NCBI GenBank assembly: GCA_902496945.1
Contig: CABVDE010000002.1
Span: 44,838-108,837 of the forward strand
DNA length: 64,000 nt
Direction: 5' to 3'
Origin: an uncultured Collinsella sp.
GTDB taxonomy: Bacteria > Actinomycetota > Coriobacteriia > Coriobacteriales > Coriobacteriaceae
The notes under the pieces were generated by a model. It was not told the origin of the DNA and did not search any database. It saw only the letters and a program-made list of their open reading frames with translations. How positions within the stretch are numbered: position 1 is the stretch's first letter; each line of letters opens with the position of its first letter. Of the stretch, positions 24,266 to 32,074 are shown one piece after another. The position numbers and the translations under genes are program-made.

Positions 24266-24280
24266 TCCACCCCACCCATA

Positions 24281-24352
24281 ACTTGCGGTGAAATAGTTCC
24301 CAAATTCGCCCGTAAACAGGCCAAACAGGAACTATTCCACCGCAGCTTTTTA
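24281..24352 (+). repeat. Conserved-loop hairpin, copy 1 (before yaaA)
   Basis: CTTGCGGTGAAATAGTTCC pairs with GGAACTATTCCACCGCAG and is followed by CTTTTT, so it terminates the M18 transcript. The loop contains AAACAGGCCAAACAGG, nearly identical to the loop of copy 2 at 25221-25292. Loop conservation is not needed for termination. Confidence 0.65.
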
Positions 24353-24368
24353 GCGGGAGGAAGATTTC

Positions 24369-25178
24369 ATGCTGCAGGTCATCATTTCGCCCGCCAAACA
24401 GATGCGGGTCACCCAAGACGCCTTTAGCGTTCAAGGCATACCGCCTTTTGCGCATCACACGGCCCAGCTCCACCGAGCTCTGCTGAACATCGAGCATGAT
24501 TATGGAGCGGGCGATCTACAGACCCTTTGGAACGTAAGCGACAAACTGCTCGCATCGTGCTTGGACACGCTCCATCAATTTGCGCCCGTCTTGCGCGAAG
24601 CTGACCTCGCCGATTTCGACATCGCGCGCCGCATCTCCCCTGCCGTCATGTCCTATCACGGCATTCAGTACCAGAGCATGGCTCCCGAGGTTATGGATGA
24701 CGAGCAACTCACCTGGTTGCAAAACCATCTTTGGATTCTCTCCGGATTGTACGGATGCGTGCGACCTTTCCATGGCGTTGAGCCCTATCGGCTCGAAATG
24801 GGAGCCAAACTCGCCGTCGACAACGCCCGCGACCTCTACAGCTTTTGGGACGACAAGCTTGCATGCACCATTGCGCCGTCAGGCTCCAACACCACAGTCA
24901 TCAACCTCGCCAGTGTGGAGTACGCCAAAGCCGTTCTGCCCCGCCTCGCCACCGACGCCACAACCGTCACCTGTCTCTTTGGCGAAGGCATCCGTAACGG
25001 CAAGCCCATCCAGCGATCGACTGCCAGCAAAAAGGCGCGCGGCTCCATGGTCCGTTGGATGGCAGAAAACAACGTCGAGGACGCCAGCCGTCTTAGCGAG
25101 TTCGACATCGGCTACCGCCACGTCCCCGAGCTCTCATCCCCAGACACTCTCGTGTTCATCAACGAACAGATACTCTAG
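24369..25178 (+). CDS. yaaA: YaaA/DUF328 family protein (peroxide stress, DNA-binding)
   Basis: 269 residues. IISPAKQM at the N-terminus, YHGIQYQSMAPEVM near 98, LWILSGLYGCVRPFHGVEPY near 121, LEMGAK and NLASVEYAKAV near 178 are family blocks. In E. coli YaaA limits free iron and protects DNA during peroxide stress. ATG follows GGGAGGAAG. The gene is enclosed by two near-identical hairpins, which makes the gene plus one hairpin look like a unit. Function is inferred from the family. Confidence 0.85.
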   Translation: MLQVIISPAKQMRVTQDAFSVQGIPPFAHHTAQLHRALLNIEHDYGAGDLQTLWNVSDKLLASCLDTLHQFAPVLREADLADFDIARRISPAVMSYHGIQYQSMAPEVMDDEQLTWLQNHLWILSGLYGCVRPFHGVEPYRLEMGAKLAVDNARDLYSFWDDKLACTIAPSGSNTTVINLASVEYAKAVLPRLATDATTVTCLFGEGIRNGKPIQRSTASKKARGSMVRWMAENNVEDASRLSEFDIGYRHVPELSSPDTLVFINEQIL

Positions 25179-25218
25179 AGCCGGCACCCGATACTGACCC
25201 GCTCAGCCACCTCTATAC

Positions 25219-25293
25219 AACTTGCGGTGGAATAGTTCCCAATTAAGCCTTCAAACAGACCAAACAGGAACTATTTCACCGCAACTTTTTTTG
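25219..25293 (+). repeat. Conserved-loop hairpin, copy 2 (after yaaA)
   Basis: CTTGCGGTGGAATAGTTCC pairs with GGAACTATTTCACCGCAA and is followed by CTTTTTTT; the loop contains AAACAGACCAAACAGG. It terminates yaaA and matches copy 1 in stem and loop. The stop codon of a small minus-strand ORF lies inside its right arm. Confidence 0.65.
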
Positions 25294-25378
25294 AATGCGC
25301 TGCCCATGCACGGTGCCTATTCTGCAAGGCCGGCAGCCCGTCCCATTGCGTCTCTCGATATAGATGCTTGTCTTCCAT
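25271..25378 (-). CDS. Possible 35-residue ORF between yaaA and thiC
   Basis: ATG at 25378 has GGGGAGG about 6 nt upstream on the minus strand. The product starts MEDKHLYRETQWDGLPALQN, is very basic at the end (HSKKVAVK), and stops inside the arm of the yaaA terminator hairpin. No family recognised. It could be a real small protein or a remnant. The strong ribosome site is the only positive evidence. Confidence 0.3.
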   Translation of the reverse strand: MEDKHLYRETQWDGLPALQNRHRAWAAHSKKVAVK

Positions 25379-25449
25379 GTTCGCCTCCCCACAGGCACGC
25401 TCGTAGGGCCAATCATACCCATTCAAGCTATACTTGAGCCCATTACATA

Positions 25450-25542
25450 AACGGGGAGCTTGCAGGACAAGACGGTAGGCTGAGACTGGGCGCGCCCGCC
25501 CTGACCCGCAAACCTGATATGGGTAATGCCAACGAAGGGAGC
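25450..25542 (+). promoter_or_regulatory. TPP riboswitch (thi box) controlling thiC
   Basis: ACGGGGAGC begins P1/P2, GGCTGAGACTGG is the pyrimidine-sensor CUGAGA motif, CCCTGACCC closes that side, and AACCTGATATGGGTAATGCC with AACGAAGGGAG is the conserved ACCUGAU...AAUGCCA...CGAAGGGA half binding the pyrophosphate. The AAGGGAG at its 3' edge lies about 9 nt before the thiC ATG, so TPP binding could directly hide the ribosome site. Thiamine pyrophosphate is expected to repress thiC. Confidence 0.95.
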
Positions 25543-25549
25543 CGTGCCA

Positions 25550-26884
25550 ATGAGCACACAGACCGAGCCTAAGCTCGTCACGCAAATCGACTTTGCCCGC
25601 GCCGGGCAGATCACACCGCAGATGAAGGAAGTCGCTGAGCGCGAGCATCGCGACCCCGAGTACATCCGCGAACGCGTGGCCGACGGCCGCATCGCCATTC
25701 CCGCCAACATCGTGCACGTCAAAAAGGGCATGCGTGCCTTTGGCGTCGGCGAGGGCCTGTCTACCAAGGTCAACGTGAACCTGGGCATCTCGGGCGATAA
25801 GGCCGATGCCGCCGAGGAATGGAAGAAGGTTAAGATCGCCGAGGACTTTGGCGCCGACGCCATCATGGACCTCTCCAACTCGGGCAAGACGCGCCAATTC
25901 CGCCAGCAGCTTATCGACGAGACGCCGCTCATGGTAGGCACCGTCCCTATGTACGACGCCATCGGCTACATGGAAAAGCCGCTCGTCAAGCTGACCAAGG
26001 ATGACCTGCTCGAAGTCGTGCGCGCGCACGCCGAGGACGGCGTGGACTTTATGACCATCCACTGTGGCATCAACAAGTCGGTCATCAAGACCTTTAAGGA
26101 GACCGGCCGCCTCATGAACATCGTCAGCCGCGGCGGCTCGCTGCTGTTTGGCTGGATGGAGGTCACCGGCAACGAGAACCCGTTCTACGAGTACTTTGAC
26201 GAGGTGCTCGAGATCTGCCACGAGTACGACGTGACCATCTCGCTCGGCGACTCCTGCCGCCCGGGCTGCCTGTACGACTCCAACGACGCCACCGAGACCG
26301 CCGAGATGATCGAGCTGGGCAAGCTGTGCAAGCGCGCTTGGGCCGCCGGCGTCCAGGTCATGGTCGAGGGACCGGGCCACATGGCGCTCGACGAGATTGC
26401 CGCCAATATGAAGCTGCAGAAGCGTCTGTGCCACAACGCCCCGTTCTATGTGCTCGGGCCGCTGGTGACCGATATCGGTGTGGGCTACGACCACATCACG
26501 GCCGCCATCGGTGGCGCCATCTCCGCGAGCTCCGGCGCCGACTTCCTGTGCTACGTGACGCCGGCCGAGCACCTGTGCCTGCCCAACGCCCAGGACGTGC
26601 TCGATGGCCTCATGGCCACTAAGATTGCCGCGCACGCCGCCGACATTGCCAAGAAGGTGCCACACGCCCGCGACATGGACGACAAGATGGGCCAGGCGCG
26701 TCGTAAGCTCGACTGGGATGCCATGTGGAAGTGCGCTCTCGACCCGGTCACCGGCAAGAAACGCTACGAGGAGTCCCCTGCTGCCACCGAGGGCACCTGC
26801 ACCATGTGCGGCAAGATGTGCGCCGTCCGCACCGTTAACAAGGTATTCGAGGGCACGACGATCGATCTTGGCATGGAGGACTAG
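25550..26884 (+). CDS. thiC: Phosphomethylpyrimidine synthase
   Basis: 444 residues; radical-SAM enzyme converting aminoimidazole ribotide to HMP-P for thiamine. Seen: GDKADAAEEWKKVKIAEDFG near 83, MTIHCGINKSVI near 168, SLGDSCRPGCLYDSNDA near 233, VEGPGHMALDEI near 272 and the C-terminal cluster CTMCGKMC near 421, binding the Fe-S cluster (CX2CX3C spacing, as in short anaerobe-type ThiC). ATG at 25550 follows the riboswitch. thiD lies 182 nt downstream behind its own terminator-like hairpin. Confidence 0.95.
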   Translation: MSTQTEPKLVTQIDFARAGQITPQMKEVAEREHRDPEYIRERVADGRIAIPANIVHVKKGMRAFGVGEGLSTKVNVNLGISGDKADAAEEWKKVKIAEDFGADAIMDLSNSGKTRQFRQQLIDETPLMVGTVPMYDAIGYMEKPLVKLTKDDLLEVVRAHAEDGVDFMTIHCGINKSVIKTFKETGRLMNIVSRGGSLLFGWMEVTGNENPFYEYFDEVLEICHEYDVTISLGDSCRPGCLYDSNDATETAEMIELGKLCKRAWAAGVQVMVEGPGHMALDEIAANMKLQKRLCHNAPFYVLGPLVTDIGVGYDHITAAIGGAISASSGADFLCYVTPAEHLCLPNAQDVLDGLMATKIAAHAADIAKKVPHARDMDDKMGQARRKLDWDAMWKCALDPVTGKKRYEESPAATEGTCTMCGKMCAVRTVNKVFEGTTIDLGMED

Positions 26885-26979
26885 GCTCTTCGCCGCGATC
26901 GATATTGGCAGTGTCACGACGTTCGTCAATTGTTGACATGTGAACATTTGCTTTCATTTGCGTAAAGATTGCATCGCCC

Positions 26980-27016
26980 GCCCGGGTTCGACATAGAGTC
27001 GGCCCGGGCATCTTTA
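26980..27016 (+). terminator. thiC terminator
   Basis: GCCCGGG-TT-CGAC pairs with GTCG-G-CCCGGGC (26980-27009), followed by ATCTTTAT. The T-run is modest, so read-through into thiD is possible. Confidence 0.6.
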
Positions 27017-27066
27017 TAATGCTGCCTCAAAGACCCATTTGAATCCGACCGAACAAGGGAGCGAAC

Positions 27067-27897
27067 ATGGATCGCAGCAAGGTACCTGCCGTCCTATCCA
27101 TCGCAGGATCCGATTCCAGCGGTGGCGCCGGCATTCAGGCCGACATTAAGACCATCACTGCGCACCGTCTGTATGCCGAGACAGCCATTACCGCTATCAC
27201 CGCACAGAACACCCTGGGTGTCACCGCTGTGCAGGATATCTCCCCCGATATCGTCGCCGCACAAATTGACGCCGTCTTTGATGACATCCGACCCAGCGCC
27301 GTCAAGATCGGCATGGTTTCGTCTGTCGAAATAATCAAGGTCATCGCCGACCGTCTGAGCGCCTGGGACGCAACAAACGTGGTCATCGACCCCGTCATGG
27401 TCGCCACCTCGGGCGCACGGTTGATTGCCGAGGATGCCGCCGAAGCGCTCACTCACCACCTGTTCCCGCTGGCGACGGTTATCACGCCCAACATTCCCGA
27501 GGCCATGGCGCTGCTCGACTACGAGGTCGATTCCGAACGCACGCAGCAAAATGCCGCCATGCTCCTCACCCGCCGCTTTGGTTGCGCGTCCCTCGTTAAG
27601 GGCGGGCATTTTGTCAACGAGGCCAACGATGTGCTGGCCGAGCCCGCGCCGCTCGATGACGAGGGAAACCATCTGGGCGACCCGCTCACCACATGGTTCC
27701 GCCACAAGCGCATCGAGACCAGCAACACACACGGCACCGGCTGCACGCTTTCGTCCGCCATCGCCTGCGCGCTGGCGCAGGGCATGGACCTCGCCGATGC
27801 CGTCAACGCCGGCAAAGCCTACCTAACGGGCGCCCTCGCTGCCGGCTTTGACATGGGCAAAGGCTCCGGCCCCGTCAACCACATGTGGCAGTACTAA
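27067..27897 (+). CDS. thiD: HMP/HMP-phosphate kinase
   Basis: 276 residues of the ribokinase fold; phosphorylates the thiamine pyrimidine HMP and HMP-P. LSIAGSDSSGGAGIQADIKT near residue 10, VIDPVMVATSGARLI near 103, ITPNIPEAMALL near 139 and the anion-hole motif NTHGTGCTLSSAIACALA near 220 are diagnostic. ATG follows AAGGGAG. It completes the pyrimidine branch with thiC; no thiE or thiM is nearby. Confidence 0.95.
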   Translation: MDRSKVPAVLSIAGSDSSGGAGIQADIKTITAHRLYAETAITAITAQNTLGVTAVQDISPDIVAAQIDAVFDDIRPSAVKIGMVSSVEIIKVIADRLSAWDATNVVIDPVMVATSGARLIAEDAAEALTHHLFPLATVITPNIPEAMALLDYEVDSERTQQNAAMLLTRRFGCASLVKGGHFVNEANDVLAEPAPLDDEGNHLGDPLTTWFRHKRIETSNTHGTGCTLSSAIACALAQGMDLADAVNAGKAYLTGALAAGFDMGKGSGPVNHMWQY

Positions 27898-27904
27898 AAT
27901 CCGC

Positions 27905-27943
27905 AACCTGCCAAAAAGGGACAGGTTTATTTTGGCAGGTTTT
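27905..27943 (+). terminator. thiD terminator
   Basis: AACCTGCCAAAA pairs perfectly with TTTTGGCAGGTT around AGGGACAGGTTTA, followed by TTT. Confidence 0.75.
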
Positions 27944-27958
27944 ATCTGGGGAAACATG

Positions 27959-27998
27959 AAAGCCCCCACAAAGGCACCTTTGTGGTGGCTTTTCCTTT
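27959..27998. terminator. Bidirectional hairpin before the pentapeptide-repeat gene
   Basis: AGCCCCCACAAAGG pairs with CCTTTGTGGTGGCT over CA, with TTTTCCTTTTA on the plus side and TTTC on the minus side. It shares the CCACAAAGG/CCTTTGTGG stem with the hairpin at 28649-28685. Confidence 0.65.
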
Positions 27999-28004
27999 TA
28001 GCGC

Positions 28005-28616
28005 CTATTCGTCGGCTAGCTGAATGCCGAGCAGGCCCGACAACGCCAGCGCCTGCTCGGCATTGACCGTCAGGCCCCGCAACTCGTGATAGTCGCCCGA
28101 AACAATGGGCGCCGCAAACGAACAGCGCGATACATCCACGCCGAAAAGCGGCGTCTTAAACACATCGACGCGCGTCAAGTCGCAACCGTCCAAGCGCAGC
28201 TGCCCCAACTTGGCGCCCTGAAGTGCGGCCTCGGCCAAACGCGTATCACGAGCTTTCATGGGGCCAATGCGCCCCTCCGAAAGGTTCGCGTAGCTCAGGT
28301 CGCACGACGCAAAAGACACGCTCGACAAACGGGCCTTGAGCAAGTTGAGCCCCGGTGCCGAGCAGTCAACGAAGTCGCAGCGATTGAGCCAGCAGCCCTC
28401 CATATTGCAGCGGATAAAGCGGCAACCGCGAAACACGACGTCTCGAAAAGTCGAGCCGCTCCAGTCCACACCGTCAAACACGCAAGAGCGAAATACGACG
28501 CCATCGAAGGTCGCGCCGTTCGCCACGTCGTAGGCAAGATCCAAATCCTCAAAGGCGGTATTCGAGATCAGCTCATCGCCCTCGGCAAACAGGTCGATGA
28601 GCTCGTCCATGCCCAT
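28005..28616 (-). CDS. Pentapeptide-repeat protein
   Basis: 203 residues, mostly tandem A(D/N)LXX-like five-residue repeats from about residue 30 to 175: FDGVV FRSCV FDGVD, FRDVV FRGCR, LNRCD FVDCS, YANLS, DTRLA, QGAKL and so on. These fold into a right-handed square beta-helix; some relatives mimic DNA and protect gyrase. Cys is unusually common at the central positions. The start at 28616 is chosen as the Met nearest the repeats, but no clear ribosome site is present and an upstream extension of about 29 codons stays open. Confidence 0.8.
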   Translation of the reverse strand: MGMDELIDLFAEGDELISNTAFEDLDLAYDVANGATFDGVVFRSCVFDGVDWSGSTFRDVVFRGCRFIRCNMEGCWLNRCDFVDCSAPGLNLLKARLSSVSFASCDLSYANLSEGRIGPMKARDTRLAEAALQGAKLGQLRLDGCDLTRVDVFKTPLFGVDVSRCSFAAPIVSGDYHELRGLTVNAEQALALSGLLGIQLADE

Positions 28617-28645
28617 ATGGCAACCAAGGCGTTCATTAACGCGGG

Positions 28646-28685
28646 CAAAACCACCACAAAGGTGCCTATCCCCTTTGTGGTGGTT
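28646..28685 (-). terminator. Terminator of the SGNH hydrolase gene
   Basis: AACCACCACAAAGG (28649-28662) pairs perfectly with CCTTTGTGGTGGTT (28672-28685); on the minus strand it is followed by TTTG. It ends 11 nt from the hydrolase stop codon. Confidence 0.75.
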
Positions 28686-28695
28686 CGGGGTTGCG

Positions 28696-29355
28696 CTATT
28701 CACCGAACATCTCTTGGAGCTTGGACGCCACGGCGTGGCCCAGACTCTCGTGGCTTTCGGGCATCATGTGCAGATAGTCGATATCGCCCGGCTCGGCAAA
28801 CTCTGCGGCATTCAAAAAGTCACAGGCAAATTGCTCGGCCACATGCGCATAGTACTCGGCAAAATGCTCCGAGGCCTCGACGGAACGCTCGTCAAAATCA
28901 GTCATGTACACATCGGCGATCTGCGGCTTAATCTTAATGGGCGCCATCAGCAGAATGCGCGGGCAGGGCGCGGCATCGGTCCAGGGAAACGCGCGGACAG
29001 CGCGAATCAGCGCCATGGCGCCACGGGCGATATCGGAGGCCGTCACGTTAAAGACCGTCTTGCAGTCGTTGGTGCCCAGCATGATCACGATCGCGTCCAG
29101 CGGCTTATGGGCCTCCAACAGCATCGGCAGCGCGCGAACGCCGTTGAGGTTGGTGTCCGGATGGCACATATCGTCGCGCACCGTCGTACGACCGTTCAGG
29201 CCCTCCTCGATCACGTGCCAGCCCTCGCCCAGGTCGCGCTGGACCACACCGCACCAACGCACATCCTGCGCATAGCGCACCGCGGTGCCATCGCGCATGC
29301 CCGCCGGGTCATAGCCATAGGTATTGCTGTCGCCAAAGCACAGCACGTTTTTCAT
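28696..29355 (-). CDS. SGNH/GDSL-family esterase
   Basis: 219 residues. Block I LCFGDSNTYGYDP at the N-terminus holds the catalytic Ser, GLNGRTTVRDD near 52 gives the Gly block, IVIMLGTNDCK near 89 the Asn block, and HMMPESHESLG near 198 the His. Close to the arylesterase/acyl-CoA thioesterase I-like group that deacylates small esters. There is no signal peptide, so it is cytosolic. ATG at 29355 is where homology starts. It is followed by a terminator and the pentapeptide gene. Confidence 0.85.
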   Translation of the reverse strand: MKNVLCFGDSNTYGYDPAGMRDGTAVRYAQDVRWCGVVQRDLGEGWHVIEEGLNGRTTVRDDMCHPDTNLNGVRALPMLLEAHKPLDAIVIMLGTNDCKTVFNVTASDIARGAMALIRAVRAFPWTDAAPCPRILLMAPIKIKPQIADVYMTDFDERSVEASEHFAEYYAHVAEQFACDFLNAAEFAEPGDIDYLHMMPESHESLGHAVASKLQEMFGE

Positions 29356-29433
29356 CTTGAGCCCCTCACTCAGTAAAAAGCCGACGGGAGCAATCTCTTC
29401 CGTCGGCTCGGCGTATCGCGTCGCGCGCACCGC

Positions 29434-30567
29434 TTACAGATACTTGCGCCAATCGTCGTCATCCTCATCATCCTCGGCTGCGGCCTGAGCCTGCTCGGCG
29501 GCGCGGGCAGCCGCGGCGCGGGCGGCAACCTGGGCATAGGACTCCTCGTTGCGCTCGGGGAAGCTCGCCAGCACGTGCTCGAACTTGGCAAAGTCCTCGT
29601 CCCAGCGCGTAGAGGGCACGGCAAAGAAAACCTGCTTGACCTTGAAGTCGCCCGATGCGAGTTCCTTGCGGAAAAGCTCTGCCACGGCCTCGGCGTCGAA
29701 GCCGTTGTTGTCGCAGCCCCAAGCACCCAGCACGAGCTTCTCGCGACCCAGTTCGTCGCAGATGGCGAGCACAAAACGAATGCGATCGCGCAAAGCATCC
29801 AGCAGGGCATCGTCGTTCACGCGGTACTCCTGGCGGGCACGCTTAACGTTGGGCGCGGCGGCCACGATCACGTCGGCGTATGCATGCACGTGGTTGCGGT
29901 CGAAGCGCACCGCAGGCACCACCAGGGCGCGGTTGCGGTAGAGCTCGCAGTTAATGTTGCGGCGGCGGTTCTCGCCGTACCATTTGCGCTGCTTGTCAAG
30001 CACGTTATACAGATACGAATCGGCGCACAGCGTGGCCTCCTGGCCCAGATAGCCCTGAATGTAGCCACCGCCCGGGTTGGTGAACGAGGCAAAGGCGAGC
30101 ACAGCCATGTCGCAGAACTGCGCATAGCCACGACCGTTGTCCAAGATAGCCTGCGTGGCAGAAGCATCGAGCACGGTGACCTCGGGCAAGGCCGAAGCGG
30201 ACTCCTCGTCAGGCGCGGACTCGGGCGTGGCGACTTCCTCGACGGGTTCCTCAACGGACTCGGGCGCCGCCTCGGCCTCAACCGCAGCATCGACCTCGGC
30301 AGCTTCCGCGCCCTCGACATCGTCGGCAACCTGCTCCTCGGCGGCCGCAGCATCCTGGGCCTTTGCCTTCATCGCCGCGACAAAACCGGCAGGCATGCCG
30401 TCGAACTCGCGAACGCCGGCAAGCGAACGCTCGATATCCTTGGCGCAGGCCTCGGACACAGATGCCACATGGCGCTCGGCGGCCTTGGCGCGAGCCTCAC
30501 GCTTAGGGTTCGGCTGTCCCGCACGGTTGGACCTGCGGTTACGGTTCCTGTTGTCGACGTCTGCCAT
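29434..30567 (-). CDS. TIGR02452-type microbial PARG-like (macrodomain) protein
   Basis: 377 residues. The N-terminal ~130 residues are low-complexity: basic at first (NRRSNRAGQPNPKREARAKA), then acidic and Ala/Glu-rich. The rest is a poly(ADP-ribose) glycohydrolase-like macrodomain: TVLDASATQAIL, FASFTNPGGGYIQGYLGQ, CADSYLYNVLD, and LVLGAWGCDNNGFDAEAVAE near 290. The Gly-rich ADP-ribose loop is intact, but where most relatives have Gln-Glu-Glu this one reads Gln-Glu-Ala, losing the usual catalytic Glu. It may bind rather than cleave ADP-ribose. No ADP-ribosyltransferase is adjacent. Confidence 0.75.
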   Translation of the reverse strand: MADVDNRNRNRRSNRAGQPNPKREARAKAAERHVASVSEACAKDIERSLAGVREFDGMPAGFVAAMKAKAQDAAAAEEQVADDVEGAEAAEVDAAVEAEAAPESVEEPVEEVATPESAPDEESASALPEVTVLDASATQAILDNGRGYAQFCDMAVLAFASFTNPGGGYIQGYLGQEATLCADSYLYNVLDKQRKWYGENRRRNINCELYRNRALVVPAVRFDRNHVHAYADVIVAAAPNVKRARQEYRVNDDALLDALRDRIRFVLAICDELGREKLVLGAWGCDNNGFDAEAVAELFRKELASGDFKVKQVFFAVPSTRWDEDFAKFEHVLASFPERNEESYAQVAARAAAARAAEQAQAAAEDDEDDDDWRKYL

Positions 30568-30633
30568 AAGTGGTCACCTTTCCTGTCGCTGCCGCTATCG
30601 GCTTTTTCCCATCCATGATACCCCGCCGCGCAC

Positions 30634-30660
30634 AAAAAAGACGGCCCCGGAGGACCGCCT
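30634..30660 (-). terminator. Terminator of the BI-1 family gene
   Basis: On the minus strand GGCGGTCC and GGGCCGTC pair over a short loop and are followed by TTTTTTG. Confidence 0.75.
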
Positions 30661-30707
30661 TTCATTTCGTTATACCTGTTCGACAGGAATCGCCACAACG
30701 CCACGCG

Positions 30708-31403
30708 TTAGTCGCGACGACCAAGGATGTTCAGGATGCGCAGGAACACGTTAATGATGTCCACAAACAGGTTGGACGCCATGAGCACGGCGTTGGGCAG
30801 CGTGGGCGGCACCGTCGTGGCCACGTAGGTGTCGTAGCCGATAAAGCCGGCGAACACCACAATCACGATCAGGTCGGTGATGGACTGCGAAACGCCCATG
30901 AACATCAGAACGATCTCAACCAAAATGGTGGCAAGCAGAATACCAAAGCCGATGCCATATACACGCTGGAAGAACTTGGGGAACGTCACGCCCAGGGCAC
31001 CAAAAACGCAGGTGATGGCGGCCGTGGCGATAAAAGCCGTGTTGATGGTGGGCAGGTCGTAGTTGGCAAGGCCAAAAGACGCGGTCAGGCCAAAGGTGCT
31101 CGCAAAGATCACGTAGCCCGCAAGGGACAGGCCCACCGACTGCTTGCTGGCGGCAGCCGACATCATGACAATGCCGACAATGGTCAGGATAAACGAGCCG
31201 AAGACCAGCGGCAGAGCGGCACCGCTCATCATCATGCGGGCAAACGCCATCGTACTCGTGAAGTAGGCGCCAGCGCCCATGGCGCAGAATCCCAAGAAGA
31301 TGAGGGCAGACATAACAAGGTTGTACGCACGCGGCGACATCTCCTTGGCGTGACTTGCGCCGGTCTCGATGGGGCCGTTCTGATAGCCCTGGATATCGTT
31401 CAT
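30708..31403 (-). CDS. Bax inhibitor-1/YccA family membrane protein
   Basis: 231 residues with seven hydrophobic helices from about residue 27 to 215. GLTASFGLANY, VFGALGVTFPKFFQRVYGIG and VVFAGFIGYDTYVATT near 182 match the bacterial BI-1 (YetJ/YbhL-like) block around the conserved Asp proposed to gate Ca2+ or proton leak. The inner-membrane location is certain, the substrate is not. ATG follows GAAAGGACGAAGCT. Monocistronic with its own terminator. Confidence 0.85.
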   Translation of the reverse strand: MNDIQGYQNGPIETGASHAKEMSPRAYNLVMSALIFLGFCAMGAGAYFTSTMAFARMMMSGAALPLVFGSFILTIVGIVMMSAAASKQSVGLSLAGYVIFASTFGLTASFGLANYDLPTINTAFIATAAITCVFGALGVTFPKFFQRVYGIGFGILLATILVEIVLMFMGVSQSITDLIVIVVFAGFIGYDTYVATTVPPTLPNAVLMASNLFVDIINVFLRILNILGRRD

Positions 31404-31486
31404 AGCTTCGTCCTTTCAAAAGCGCCGTGAATGGCAGCGCGATAGATGACAAGATTCCTGCCATTGTACCCGAATGCTGCGTTCTC

Positions 31487-31825
31487 TTACCTTCGGCGCT
31501 CCCCCTCGAGCGTGCGATCGAACGCCCATACCCACCAACGCATCACGTGCGTCTGCGAGCCGTCCGTCCGTTCACGCGCCTGGTCCTCCAGATACAGCTC
31601 GGTCGCGTGCCCGCCAAAGCGAACCTTATAGGTTGCCGTACGGATGCCGTGGACCGTCAGACCAAACCCGGTGGTCGAGACGATCTCGTCGATCGTAAAG
31701 CAGCGACCATCGACCCAACAGACGGTGACCGGCACAACTTGCCCGCCCGCGAGGATGCGGGCCACGACGTCCACATACTGCTTGTGCACGCGCCGAGTTT
31801 TGCCATCTGTCTGTCGATATTCCAT
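31487..31825 (-). CDS. Conserved-looking small protein of unknown function
   Basis: 112 residues. The frame has native codon use and a plausible small beta-rich domain: VDVVARILAGGQVVPVTVCW, DGRCFTIDEIVS, TYKVRFGGHATELYLE, and a Trp-rich end (HVMRWWVWAFDRTLEG). No signal peptide or membrane helix, and no family recognised. The Met at 31825 is chosen over one 36 codons upstream because the extra sequence looks non-coding. The ribosome site (ATAGGGGC) is weak. Confidence 0.55.
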   Translation of the reverse strand: MEYRQTDGKTRRVHKQYVDVVARILAGGQVVPVTVCWVDGRCFTIDEIVSTTGFGLTVHGIRTATYKVRFGGHATELYLEDQARERTDGSQTHVMRWWVWAFDRTLEGERRR

Positions 31826-32074
31826 GCCCCTATTATCGAACGCATGTTTGCATGTTGTAAAGCGAACAGACTGTGGTTTTGGAGTGTCGAGGCGCACACA
31901 TGTGTCCTCATGGTGTGTTAGTAAAAAGAACACCCATCGTCAACAGGGCAAATATTTTATTTTAGTGCCAAATAATTCACTTCTCACATCAGAACTCAGT
32001 AAAGAAACCTGCAGCAGGTGATACGATTTATCATGTTTTTGTAACGTATCTGCAAACTTCGAGAAAGCCCATAT

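Noticed and set aside
25271..26947. A 558-codon minus-strand frame opposite thiC
   Set aside because: ThiC on the plus strand is certain and riboswitch-controlled; the antisense frame is Val/His/Gly-rich shadow. Only its last 35 codons have a ribosome site and were listed separately.
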